This document shows, in pieces, positions 18,886 through 27,137 of a stretch of 64,000 nt of DNA. How positions within the stretch are numbered: position 1 is the first letter of the stretch; the number at the start of each line of letters is the position of its first letter. Source of the stretch: an uncultured Porphyromonadaceae bacterium (GTDB lineage: Bacteria; Bacteroidota; Bacteroidia; Bacteroidales; Barnesiellaceae); NCBI GenBank assembly GCA_900538555.1, contig UPYI01000001.1, positions 270,630-334,629 on the forward strand, given 5' to 3'. Both the position numbers and the translations under genes were made by a program. The notes under the pieces are model-generated. The model did not search any database. It was not told where the DNA came from and was given only the letters and a program-made list of their open reading frames with translations.

Positions 18886-19905
18886 TTATTCGACAACAGT
18901 CACGTCCATGCCGTCGCCTAATTTCGCCTGACCGGCAATCACTACGAACGAATTGTTCTCCACGCCGGAAATCAGTTCGTAGGTGGTATCGATGTGACGT
19001 CCGAGTTCCACTTTGTTATAACTTACTTTGCCGTCGTTATAGACATACACGAAACGGTCGCCCGATCCGGCACGTTTGATCACCGCACGATCGGGCACGA
19101 CCACCCGATTTTCGGTGCCGAAGTCCATATTGACACGGGCAAACATTCCCGGACGGATACGCTCCTTAGCATTCGGGATATTGATCTCGACCGTGAACGT
19201 ACGTGTAGCGGCATCGATCGTAGGATGTATCAACGATACTTTTCCTTTGAATACCTCATCGCCATAGACATCGAGGTTGATATCGACATTCATACCTACA
19301 TGTACTTTGCGGAAGTCGCTCTCCGAAACGTTCACCAATACTTTTACCGGATTGATCTGCATAACGGTATATACAGCCGCACCGCTCGCCATATCGCCTT
19401 CGTCGAAATTACGTGCAGTCACCACTCCGGGTATCGGGCTGATAAGTACGGTATTTTCCAACAGATTCTCGTAAGCGGTTTTCGTGGCTTCGTATTGCGT
19501 ACCGAGCTGGTCTACCTGCTGTTGCGACGCGCCTCCTACTTTCTGCAATTCGACAACGCGGTCGTATTCCAATTTGATATTGTCCAACTGTACTTTCTGT
19601 TGCGTCAGATTGGCGGCATCCAGTTCTACCAGTTTCTGTCCCTCTTTCACATGATCGCCAACTTCGACATAGAGTTTTTTGATGCGGTTGGGCATGGACG
19701 AAATGATCTGGTTTCTTTTGAACGGTTCTACCGTAGCCGTATAGACTGCCACCTGCGGCACAGGCTGCGTATTTACTTTGGCTATTTTCACCATAGGGGT
19801 TTCGTCTCCGTCCGAAACCGTCCCCTTCTTTTCACCTCCGGCACAAGAGGCAAGCATCACCACGGCACACAAAGCCGTTACATTCAAGAATCTCATTCTT
19901 TTCAT
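18886..19905 (-). CDS. RND efflux periplasmic adaptor (membrane fusion protein), lipoprotein
   Basis: 339 residues. A lipoprotein signal ends at VVMLASC (Cys about 21). The barrel-sandwich lipoyl-like halves are YVEVGDHVKEGQKLVELD and LISPIPGVVTARNFDEGD, separated by an alpha-hairpin with QQKVQLDNIKLEYDRVVELQ. The beta-barrel and membrane-proximal domains follow. It bridges the RND transporter and the TolC-like channel in the periplasm. Gaps of 35 bp from the channel gene and 71 bp to the pump gene fit one operon. Confidence 0.92.
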   Translation of the reverse strand: MKRMRFLNVTALCAVVMLASCAGGEKKGTVSDGDETPMVKIAKVNTQPVPQVAVYTATVEPFKRNQIISSMPNRIKKLYVEVGDHVKEGQKLVELDAANLTQQKVQLDNIKLEYDRVVELQKVGGASQQQVDQLGTQYEATKTAYENLLENTVLISPIPGVVTARNFDEGDMASGAAVYTVMQINPVKVLVNVSESDFRKVHVGMNVDINLDVYGDEVFKGKVSLIHPTIDAATRTFTVEINIPNAKERIRPGMFARVNMDFGTENRVVVPDRAVIKRAGSGDRFVYVYNDGKVSYNKVELGRHIDTTYELISGVENNSFVVIAGQAKLGDGMDVTVVE

Positions 19906-19940
19906 ATTGTTGTTTATTCTTATTTTCCGTGTATATTACC

Positions 19941-21407
19941 TTATTTTTTCTCGTCTGTTTTGTACTGGTCCAAGTCGATATTGCCCAGCAAGAGTTCCAG
20001 ATCGGTCTTTGCCGACAGGAAATCGTAGATTGCCTGATTGTAGGTGAGCTTCGAGCTCGTCAGTGCCAAATCGGCATCATTGACTTCGATGAAAGTCGCC
20101 GATCCTATTTCAAAACTTTTCTGCATGATCGCATAGGCTTTCTCTGCCTGCTTCACGCCTTCCTTGTTGGATGCAACCTGTTTTACCGATTTTTGTATGT
20201 TGTCCATCGACGACTGTACCTGCATGGAAAGCCCGCGCACAAGGTTGTCGCGCTGGAATCCCATTTGCAACAGATTGGCTTTGGCTTGCTTCTCCTTGAA
20301 TACACGCGACCCACCCTGAAAGATAGGAACGGACAACGACAGTGCCACCGTAGAATAGGGCGACCAACGGAAGTTCTTGAACATGTTTCCGTCGGACATC
20401 GAAATCCAGTTGTAGCCGGCTGATGCCGCCAATGTAGGACTCCACGCCATTTGCTGTACCTTTACGGCTTGTTTCACATAGGCTGTCTGCAAATCCAACT
20501 GACGCAAATCGGTGTTCTGATCGAGGGAGGTATCGATCGAAAGAGTTTGCTCGTACATCGAGGCTTCATAATCCGACAACTGACCTTCGACATTGACCTC
20601 GACATCCATATCGACTCCCAGCAATACTTTGAGTTGGAGTTTCGAAAGGGTTACCGCACTTTCTGCCGAAAGCAACGAAGGTTCGAGGTTCCGCACCTGC
20701 ACTTCGGCACGCAGCACTTCGTATTCGGAAGCTGTTCCGTGTTCGTATTTGTTCCGGAAATTCTGTGCGTTCAACTTGGCATTGTCGTAACTCTGTTTGA
20801 TCACATTGTAAGAATCCTGTGCCAACAACACGCCGTAATAGGATTTCGTCACCTGATTGACCATCGACAGGCGCGATGACCTCGCCGCTTCTACCGCCTG
20901 AGCCACATCGGCTTTGGACAGGGAGATGCTTTTCCACAACTGGGGCGCGATAATAGGCAATGTGGCATTGAACCCCAACGAATAGGTATTGTCCAAGCCG
21001 ACTTTCATCCCGCTGCTCCCGCCTTCGGACTGAGTGCTTCCTCCGGTTACCGACGACGGATCGAATTCGGGGTGGAGCGCACCGATCACTCCGAAAAGAG
21101 GATCGAACATGCTACCCATATTTTTCGTATCCATATACATGGTCTGCTTCTCGATCGCCCGGCTATAACTTGCCGAACCGTCGATCTTGGGAAACAGCCC
21201 CGAAATGGCATCTTTTTTCGAATAGTCTTTTTTCTTCACTTCTACATCTGCTACCTTGATCATCGGGTTTTCACTCAATGCTACGGTAATCGCACTCTTC
21301 AAATCCAGCGTAAGTACCTGCTCCGCCTCCTGTGCATGTACCGTCACCGGAACAGAAAACGCCAGCAAACAGATTGCCAACATACGCTCTCTCACTCTCA
21401 TGTTCAT
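19941..21407 (-). CDS. TolC family outer membrane efflux protein
   Basis: 488 residues from the ATG at 21405-21407. The frame opens 30 codons earlier, but that ATG overlaps the 3' end of tetR, and the chosen start gives a clean signal peptide (RMLAICLLAFSVPVTVHAQ). The mature part has the OEP repeat structure: two long helical regions and strands such as TLDLKSAITVALSENPMIK and YNWISMSDGNMFKN. It forms the trimeric outer membrane duct of the tripartite pump with the next two genes. About 50 bp downstream of tetR. Confidence 0.9.
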   Translation of the reverse strand: MNMRVRERMLAICLLAFSVPVTVHAQEAEQVLTLDLKSAITVALSENPMIKVADVEVKKKDYSKKDAISGLFPKIDGSASYSRAIEKQTMYMDTKNMGSMFDPLFGVIGALHPEFDPSSVTGGSTQSEGGSSGMKVGLDNTYSLGFNATLPIIAPQLWKSISLSKADVAQAVEAARSSRLSMVNQVTKSYYGVLLAQDSYNVIKQSYDNAKLNAQNFRNKYEHGTASEYEVLRAEVQVRNLEPSLLSAESAVTLSKLQLKVLLGVDMDVEVNVEGQLSDYEASMYEQTLSIDTSLDQNTDLRQLDLQTAYVKQAVKVQQMAWSPTLAASAGYNWISMSDGNMFKNFRWSPYSTVALSLSVPIFQGGSRVFKEKQAKANLLQMGFQRDNLVRGLSMQVQSSMDNIQKSVKQVASNKEGVKQAEKAYAIMQKSFEIGSATFIEVNDADLALTSSKLTYNQAIYDFLSAKTDLELLLGNIDLDQYKTDEKK

Positions 21408-21456
21408 ATTCTCATTCTTTTGGTTGCTATTTCCGATACAGTAATATATTGATATA

Positions 21457-22083
21457 TCATTTTTTTTCTTCCGACCTAAATTTTTCCAAAAATTCATCGA
21501 TAAAGTTCACACCCTCAGCCGTAGCGATACCACGCATGAAGATAATGAATAAAGTTTCGATAATTTCGGAAAATGTGTATTTGGTGGAAAGCAGCCCATG
21601 ACCTGTTTTCACCGATTCCATGTTATACACCAAATGGCTTGCGACTAATTCGAAGTTGATGTCCGGTCGAATAAAACCTTCCGATACTCCCCGTTTCAAT
21701 ATCTCGGTCGTAAAATAGATTTGATCTTCCTTAGTCGCCTTAAACTTCGAATCCGCTTCCGGATAAAACCGGACAATATCCGAAAAAAACGCAGGGTTGG
21801 CGTTACGCATAAACATGATTACCGCCCGATATTCAGAAAGCATGATCTCCATTACATTTCTGCCCTCGGACAATACTTTTTTCCGTTGTGCCTCCCCCCG
21901 TTCGCTTATGCTTTCCCAACAAGCATTCAACAGTTCTTTTTTATTTTCAAAATTCTCATAAAGGGTACGCTTCGACATCCCCAACTTTTCAGCGAGGAAA
22001 TCCATCGTTACCGATTTGATGCCATACTGCATAAAAAGCGGCATCGCACGATCCAATATTTGTTGCTGTAATTCTGTAAACAT
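21457..22083 (-). CDS. TetR family transcriptional regulator
   Basis: 208 residues. The N-terminal HTH covers about residues 8-55: ILDRAMPLFMQYGIKSVTMD, then FLAEKLGMSKRTLYENFENK with the recognition helix. The C-terminal ligand-binding part is divergent, as usual for the family. It is the first gene of the efflux operon and probably represses it and itself; a 28-bp palindrome at 22118-22145 abuts the predicted -7 box upstream. The inducer is unknown. Confidence 0.9.
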   Translation of the reverse strand: MFTELQQQILDRAMPLFMQYGIKSVTMDFLAEKLGMSKRTLYENFENKKELLNACWESISERGEAQRKKVLSEGRNVMEIMLSEYRAVIMFMRNANPAFFSDIVRFYPEADSKFKATKEDQIYFTTEILKRGVSEGFIRPDINFELVASHLVYNMESVKTGHGLLSTKYTFSEIIETLFIIFMRGIATAEGVNFIDEFLEKFRSEEKK

Positions 22084-22109
22084 AAAAAAACAATCCTTTT
22101 TGGACTGCG

Positions 22110-22117
22110 CAAAATTA
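22110..22117 (-). promoter_or_regulatory. -7 box of the tetR-efflux operon promoter
   Basis: Reverse strand TAATTTTG, a full TAnnTTTG match, 27 bp before the tetR ATG. The region where a -33 TTTG should lie is occupied by the palindrome at 22118-22145, with no clear TTTG. Confidence 0.6.
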
Positions 22118-22145
22118 GAAAACTTTTTTTGTTTTAAAAGTTTTC
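22118..22145. promoter_or_regulatory. Palindromic operator candidate for the TetR regulator
   Basis: Arms GAAAACTTTT and AAAAGTTTTC are perfect 10-bp inverted repeats around an 8-bp T-rich centre. It directly abuts the -7 box, where repressor binding would block RNA polymerase. Size and position fit a TetR-family operator; the pairing with this regulator is inference. Confidence 0.6.
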
Positions 22146-22308
22146 AACTGTTATTTTTTATTATACGTCTTTTAATTAGTCTAAAAACAGAACATACGAT
22201 CGATTTTTCTACAAAAATTAAATAAAATCGCCTCCCCGTTTTCACAAACTACCTCTATCTTTGCGCAGAGCGCGAACATAGGAAACGGCTCGGCATAGTT
22301 CAAATAAT

Positions 22309-22340
22309 TTTGACTCTGCACTCGCCTTTTGCTATATTTA
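22309..22340 (+). promoter_or_regulatory. Promoter in repeat copy 1
   Basis: TTTG at 22309, exactly 20 bp, then TATATTTA at 22333-22340. The final base of the -7 box departs from the TAnnTTTG consensus, so this copy may be weaker than the other two. Confidence 0.55.
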
Positions 22341-22377
22341 TAGAATATAGGAGGCGGCTCGGCATAGTTCAAATAAA

Positions 22378-22409
22378 TTTGACTCTGCGCTCGCCTTTCG
22401 CTATATTTG
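22378..22409 (+). promoter_or_regulatory. Promoter in repeat copy 2
   Basis: TTTG at 22378, 20-bp spacer, TATATTTG at 22402-22409: a perfect match to the Bacteroidetes housekeeping sigma consensus. Confidence 0.75.
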
Positions 22410-22446
22410 TAGAATATAGGAGGCGGCTCGGCATAGTTCAAATAAA

Positions 22447-22478
22447 TTTGACTCTGCGCTCGCCTTTCGCTATATTTG
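22447..22478 (+). promoter_or_regulatory. Promoter in repeat copy 3
   Basis: TTTG at 22447, 20-bp spacer, TATATTTG at 22471-22478: a perfect consensus match and the copy nearest maeB. Transcription would start near 22485 and give a leader of about 190 nt. Confidence 0.75.
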
Positions 22479-22675
22479 CACCGGAAGTTCGATACGGATT
22501 CTCTTGTCCGATAGGATTCCTGCCGCTTCCTTTTGTATATTTATCCAACTGTTTTTCAATAGGAAAAGTCCGAACAGATGTTGGTTTAAAAATCGGGGAA
22601 ACAAGCAACCGCCTTATGACCGAATCCGCATTCGCCACACCTTATCTCAAATATTACATAAAAAAAATAAACACT

Positions 22676-24958
22676 ATGTCGAAAGTTTCAAAAGAGGATG
22701 CGCTGAGATACCACAGCGAAGGGAAAGCCGGAAAAATAGAGGTGAACCCTACCAAACCATACAGTACGCAACGGGATCTTTCGCTCGCCTATACTCCGGG
22801 CGTGGCTGAACCGTGCCTCGAAATCGAAAAAAAACCTGAAACAGCATACGAATATACCGCCAAAGGGAATCTGGTGGCTGTGATTTCCAACGGCACCGCC
22901 GTACTCGGACTGGGCGACATCGGCGCGCTTGCCGGCAAGCCGGTCATGGAAGGAAAAGGATTGCTGTTCAAAATATTCGCAGGTATCGACGTGTTCGATA
23001 TCGAGGTAAACGAAAAAGATCCGGAACGTTTCATCCAAGCTGTCAAGGCTATCGCCCCAACCTTCGGCGGTATCAACCTGGAAGATATCAAGGCTCCGGA
23101 GTGTTTTGAAATAGAAACCCGGCTGAAAAACGAACTGGATATTCCCGTCATGCACGATGACCAGCACGGTACAGCCATTATCTCCGGTGCCGGATTGCTG
23201 AACGCATTGGAGATACAAGGTAAAAAAATCGAGGAGGCGCGATTAGTGGTAAACGGCGCAGGTGCAGCGGCAATCTCCTGCACCCGACTGTACATGGGGT
23301 TGGGTATCCGTCGCGAAAATATCGTCATGGTGGATAGCAAAGGGGCAATCACTACCGACCGCACCGATCTGAACGAAGCCAAACGCCAGTTCGCCACGTC
23401 GCGTACCGACGTGCATACGCTTGCCGATGCAGTACGCGGTGCCGATATATTCCTCGGACTCTCGGTTGCCGACGTGCTGACACCCGAAATGGTGCAATCG
23501 ATGAACGACCGGCCGATTGTATTTGCTTTGGCAAACCCGAATCCGGAAATCGCTTACGACAAAGCCAAAGCTTCTCGTCCGGACTTGATCTTCGCTACCG
23601 GACGTTCCGATTATCCCAACCAGATCAACAACGTATTGGGTTTCCCTTATATTTTCCGCGGCGCACTCGATGCACGTGCAACCACCATCAACGAAGAGAT
23701 GAAACTCGCCGCAACGTATGCCATCGCCAAACTGACCAAAGAGCATGTGCCGGATTTCGTAAATGCGGCTTACGGTTTGGAAAGCATTACGTTCGGACCG
23801 GAATACATCATACCGAAAGCTCTCGACCCGAGACTATTGACGGCGGTTGCTCCGGCTGTCGCCAAAGCGGCAATGGAATCGGGTGTGGCACAACGCCCGA
23901 TCACCGACTGGGAGGCGTACAACAACAAATTGAAAGAGTTGATGGGCTACGACAACAAGATGTTGCGCGAACTGACCGAGATGGCGAAAAAGAATCCGAA
24001 ACGGGTGGTATTCGCCGAAGCCAACCACGCCAATATGTTGCAAGCCGCCTACACGGCAAAACACGAAGGGATCTGCCAGCCGATCCTGCTGGGCAACGAC
24101 GAGTTCATCTCGAAACTAGCGGCACAGATCGGTATCAGCCTCGAAGGAATGCAGATCATCAATCTCCGTCACCCCGACGAAGAGGCACGCCGCGAACGTT
24201 ACGCCCGTGCCCTTGCGGCTAAACGGGAGCGCGAAGGGATCACCTATACCGAAGCCCGCGAGAAGATGTACGACCGCAACTATTTCGGTATGATGATGGT
24301 AGAGGTAGGCGATGCCGATGCATTCATTACCGGCACCTATTCGAAATATACCGAGACGATACAAATCGCCAAAGAGGTAATCGGCATCCGCGACGGATAT
24401 AAACACTTCGGAGCCATGCACATCATGAACACCAAGAAAGGTACGTTCTTCCTCGCCGACACGCTGATCAACCGGCATCCCGATACCGATACATTGATCG
24501 ACATCGCGTCCCTCGCCCGCGAATCGGTGAAATTTTTCGCAACCGAACCGGTAATGGCAATGGTGTCGTATTCAAACTTCGGCGCAGACAAAGAAGGCAG
24601 CCCGCTCCGGGTACGGAATGCGGTGAAGGTAATGCAAGAGCGCTATCCCGATCTGGCTATCGACGGCGAGATGCAGGTAAACTTCGCTATCAACAACAAG
24701 CTGCGCGACGAAAGCTATCCGTTCAACAAACTGTACGGACGTGAAGTGAACACGCTCATCTTCCCGAACCTGAGCGCAGCCAACACGGCTTACAAAATGA
24801 TGCTCGAAATGGGTGTGGCAGAGTTCGTCGGACCGATACAAATGGGTCTGAACAAGCCGATCCACTTCACCGACATCGCCAGCTCGTCGCGCGACATCGT
24901 GAACTTGACGACTATCGCCGTTCTGGATGCCTGCGTGCAAGAGCAGAAATGCAAATAG
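22676..24958 (+). CDS. maeB: NADP-dependent malic enzyme with C-terminal phosphotransacetylase domain
   Basis: 760 residues from the ATG at 22676; the frame is open further upstream through the promoter repeats, but that part is not protein-like. Residues 1 to about 420 are malic enzyme: LSLAYTPGVAEPC, the metal/substrate segment MHDDQHGTAII and the nucleotide-binding VVNGAGAAAISC. Residues about 430-760 are a phosphotransacetylase-like domain (RVVFAEANHANMLQAAY onward), a regulatory fusion seen in MaeB. It converts malate to pyruvate and CO2 with NADPH production. Tandem consensus promoters upstream suggest strong expression. A terminator follows at 25014. Confidence 0.95.
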   Translation: MSKVSKEDALRYHSEGKAGKIEVNPTKPYSTQRDLSLAYTPGVAEPCLEIEKKPETAYEYTAKGNLVAVISNGTAVLGLGDIGALAGKPVMEGKGLLFKIFAGIDVFDIEVNEKDPERFIQAVKAIAPTFGGINLEDIKAPECFEIETRLKNELDIPVMHDDQHGTAIISGAGLLNALEIQGKKIEEARLVVNGAGAAAISCTRLYMGLGIRRENIVMVDSKGAITTDRTDLNEAKRQFATSRTDVHTLADAVRGADIFLGLSVADVLTPEMVQSMNDRPIVFALANPNPEIAYDKAKASRPDLIFATGRSDYPNQINNVLGFPYIFRGALDARATTINEEMKLAATYAIAKLTKEHVPDFVNAAYGLESITFGPEYIIPKALDPRLLTAVAPAVAKAAMESGVAQRPITDWEAYNNKLKELMGYDNKMLRELTEMAKKNPKRVVFAEANHANMLQAAYTAKHEGICQPILLGNDEFISKLAAQIGISLEGMQIINLRHPDEEARRERYARALAAKREREGITYTEAREKMYDRNYFGMMMVEVGDADAFITGTYSKYTETIQIAKEVIGIRDGYKHFGAMHIMNTKKGTFFLADTLINRHPDTDTLIDIASLARESVKFFATEPVMAMVSYSNFGADKEGSPLRVRNAVKVMQERYPDLAIDGEMQVNFAINNKLRDESYPFNKLYGREVNTLIFPNLSAANTAYKMMLEMGVAEFVGPIQMGLNKPIHFTDIASSSRDIVNLTTIAVLDACVQEQKCK

Positions 24959-25013
24959 GCACATACCGCCGCATGGCGGATACCGAGACAGGATGCCCCG
25001 AAGCATCCCAATA

Positions 25014-25061
25014 CAGGAATTCCCTCGCCACAAGCAAAATTGTGACGGGGGAGTTCTGTTT
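25014..25061. terminator. Bidirectional terminator between maeB and the membrane protein gene
   Basis: CAGGAATTCCCTCGCCACAA pairs with the stretch starting TTGTGACGGGGGAG around a short loop, with some G-U pairs, followed by TTTA. It lies between the convergent 3' ends of maeB and the membrane protein gene. Confidence 0.65.
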
Positions 25062-26808
25062 ATTGCGGTAGGAACAAAGCGAAATATTGATTTTCAAAAA
25101 CGATACGGTAATTGTTCTTTTCCATAAACTCATTTACTACACGGCTCTTTTCATTGCTCTTAAAAGAACCGGATTCCACTCCGCAATCGACCAGATAGTT
25201 TTCGTCGGGCAACCCGAATTCCGGTCCGATGCTGTCGAACTTCTGCCTTAATATCGCCGGAAGAGTTCCTGTATAATTTTCCAATTTTTGTTTCAATAGA
25301 GGGAGGCTCAACAATTCGGGCCAGGAACACCCGATAAACGGTTTCGTCCGCGTCATATAATTGACTGCGGGTATGCTGCCATAGGCAAACAGGCAATCGC
25401 CCTCTTTGATGTACGGTTCTATCCCTTCCAACAGATCATTGATTATCCGTGCTCTTTCGCGGGTAGTGTAAACATGCTTCGTCCTTTCGTTCCGGACAGC
25501 AAAACGTTTTTCAAACAGAGTGCCTCCGTCGAAATATACGCCCCCGACCGCTGTTTTTGCCACGCAAGCCAACACATATATGCCCAAAGTGAACCCTAAC
25601 GTTTTTCCGGCGTTTTGTACCGACAACGCAGGAGGCAGAATCTTATTTTTTACGGAAAAGAAGAACGAGACGGCGAGCGGCAATCCTAACCAATAGATAA
25701 TGCTCCCGTTGTTGAACATCCCGCCGTCACTGCCCAACGGAATGATCAGCATCATGGAAAGCCCCGCCCACGACAACATCTTTATCTCCTTGCTATCAGC
25801 TAAAATAATATTTCCGATCAATCCGATCAAGGAGAAAACAGAGAGGACAATCACAGCATTTTCCCGATAAAAAAGGATAGCGAGCAACAGAAACGCAACC
25901 AGCTGCACCGGTAGCCGCAACAGGATAGTTTTTACATACCGACATGTTCCATACAGGACACCATAAATCAAAAGTATTTTCACACCGAACTTAAAGACCC
26001 GTCCGTAGATCCTGACCTGTGCCCCTATCATATTGGCAAGGGTATGGGCATTCGTCCCACTATCGTCGCCCGCAACGGAGAACAGATCCTGCAAATTGTT
26101 CAAAAAATAATCGTAATGTCCCCACGGTTTCATCCATAACAGAATGCCGGCAATACCCGCAAGGAACGAAAGGGTGAAGATCGAACACCGAACGACACAA
26201 CGGCGCACACTCTCTTTATAATACAGCTGATGCAGAATGACAATCAGAACAATGCCGTAGTCGAGGAGATTCGGAATCCGTGCAAAAGTATTCAATGCGA
26301 CTATACATCCGCCGATCACGAAATAGAGGTTACTATCACGCCTCAACCCCTTGAACAGGCAAAAGAGTGCGAGCAGATATAAAAGGCATGTCAGCAGATC
26401 GTTGTAGAATGCCATCGGGAGGGCAGCATAAGAGATAACGACCAACGACACACCGATGATGATTGCCGAAACGGGTATCCGGTTACGGAGCAAACCGTAC
26501 ACCAAAGCGACAGCGAGCAGATTGGTCGCCACGCCCAACAGACGGATCCCGAATATGCCGGCATCGGGAAACAAAGCCATGAATGCTCCGCCCACTACTC
26601 CGCTCAGATAATACATAAAGTTGTATTGCACACTTTCGGGCGCATCGAAGATGTGATCGTAGAAAGTCATATAAAATCCCGAATCGCACAATTCAAATCC
26701 CCAAAAGACGGAAATCAGCTGATAGGCTGTAAGAAAAAGACAGGTCAATGCAAATGCTTTTCCCGGATTGTTTTCAATAAGACGATATAATCGAGAAAAT
26801 GTTTTCAT
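25060..26808 (-). CDS. Polytopic membrane protein, GT-C glycosyltransferase-like
   Basis: 582 residues with about ten to twelve hydrophobic helices (for example AFALTCLFLTAYQLISVFWG, then ALVYGLLRNRIPVSAIIIGV). A periplasmic-type C-terminal domain of about 170 residues follows (FDGGTLFEKRFAVRNERTK to the end). An acidic segment after TM1 (FELCDSGFYMTFYDHIF) resembles the first loop of GT-C transferases, where an Asp is catalytic. That makes a lipid-phosphate-sugar-dependent glycosyltransferase possible, but no defining motif settles it. Monocistronic, with its own promoter at 26886-26916. Confidence 0.6.
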   Translation of the reverse strand: MKTFSRLYRLIENNPGKAFALTCLFLTAYQLISVFWGFELCDSGFYMTFYDHIFDAPESVQYNFMYYLSGVVGGAFMALFPDAGIFGIRLLGVATNLLAVALVYGLLRNRIPVSAIIIGVSLVVISYAALPMAFYNDLLTCLLYLLALFCLFKGLRRDSNLYFVIGGCIVALNTFARIPNLLDYGIVLIVILHQLYYKESVRRCVVRCSIFTLSFLAGIAGILLWMKPWGHYDYFLNNLQDLFSVAGDDSGTNAHTLANMIGAQVRIYGRVFKFGVKILLIYGVLYGTCRYVKTILLRLPVQLVAFLLLAILFYRENAVIVLSVFSLIGLIGNIILADSKEIKMLSWAGLSMMLIIPLGSDGGMFNNGSIIYWLGLPLAVSFFFSVKNKILPPALSVQNAGKTLGFTLGIYVLACVAKTAVGGVYFDGGTLFEKRFAVRNERTKHVYTTRERARIINDLLEGIEPYIKEGDCLFAYGSIPAVNYMTRTKPFIGCSWPELLSLPLLKQKLENYTGTLPAILRQKFDSIGPEFGLPDENYLVDCGVESGSFKSNEKSRVVNEFMEKNNYRIVFENQYFALFLPQ

Positions 26809-26885
26809 GAGAGAACGGTTTATTTCCGGTATCCGGTAACGGCTCGTCGGAATCGATTTTATATTTCTTCAACTGTAATTATACA

Positions 26886-26916
26886 CAAATATAATTAAAG
26901 GTTCGGCAGAAGCAAA
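26886..26916 (-). promoter_or_regulatory. Promoter of the polytopic membrane protein gene
   Basis: Reverse strand TTTG, 19-bp spacer, TATATTTG: full consensus at both boxes, about 78 bp before the ATG. It lies in the 329-bp divergent region 26809-27137, which otherwise holds only the -7 box at 27056. Confidence 0.7.
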
Positions 26917-27055
26917 CAGGAGGCGAGAAAAGATGCTTGAATATAAAATATCATGATCCGGTTATAGCAGACCGCCTCCCCGATCGGGCATAAAGTCAAA
27001 TACAGAAACGGGACGTTTTTTTATTATGACGATATTAAAATCGGTGTTTTTTATG

Positions 27056-27063
27056 TATGTTTG
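27056..27063 (+). promoter_or_regulatory. -7 box of the prolyl oligopeptidase promoter
   Basis: TATGTTTG matches TAnnTTTG; no good -33 TTTG at 19-21 bp. A start site near 27070 would exclude the upstream ATG at 27057 and supports translation from 27138. Confidence 0.45.
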
Positions 27064-27137
27064 TAAATGATAAGCTATGCCTCAATATGTTCGGCTGGCT
27101 TTCTGTTTGCGATAACTTATCTAACACAAAACCCGAT

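Larger units (their letters stand above)
22280..22478 (+). repeat. Three tandem 69-bp repeats carrying promoters
   Basis: The block CGGCTCGGCATAGTTC recurs at 22286, 22355 and 22424, a period of exactly 69 bp. Copies 2 and 3 are nearly identical; copy 1 differs at several bases and copy 3 ends at 22478. Each unit has an imperfect hairpin (CATAGTTCAAAT against ATTTGACTCTG) and a promoter. It fills the middle of the 592-bp tetR-maeB intergenic region. Confidence 0.9.

Noticed and set aside
21408..21497. Longer start of the TolC-like gene
   Set aside because: It overlaps tetR and would bury the signal peptide 30 residues inside the protein.
22310..22675. N-terminal extension of maeB through the repeats
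   Set aside because: The extension begins at TTG, translates the promoter repeats and resembles no malic enzyme; the ATG at 22676 gives the usual family start.
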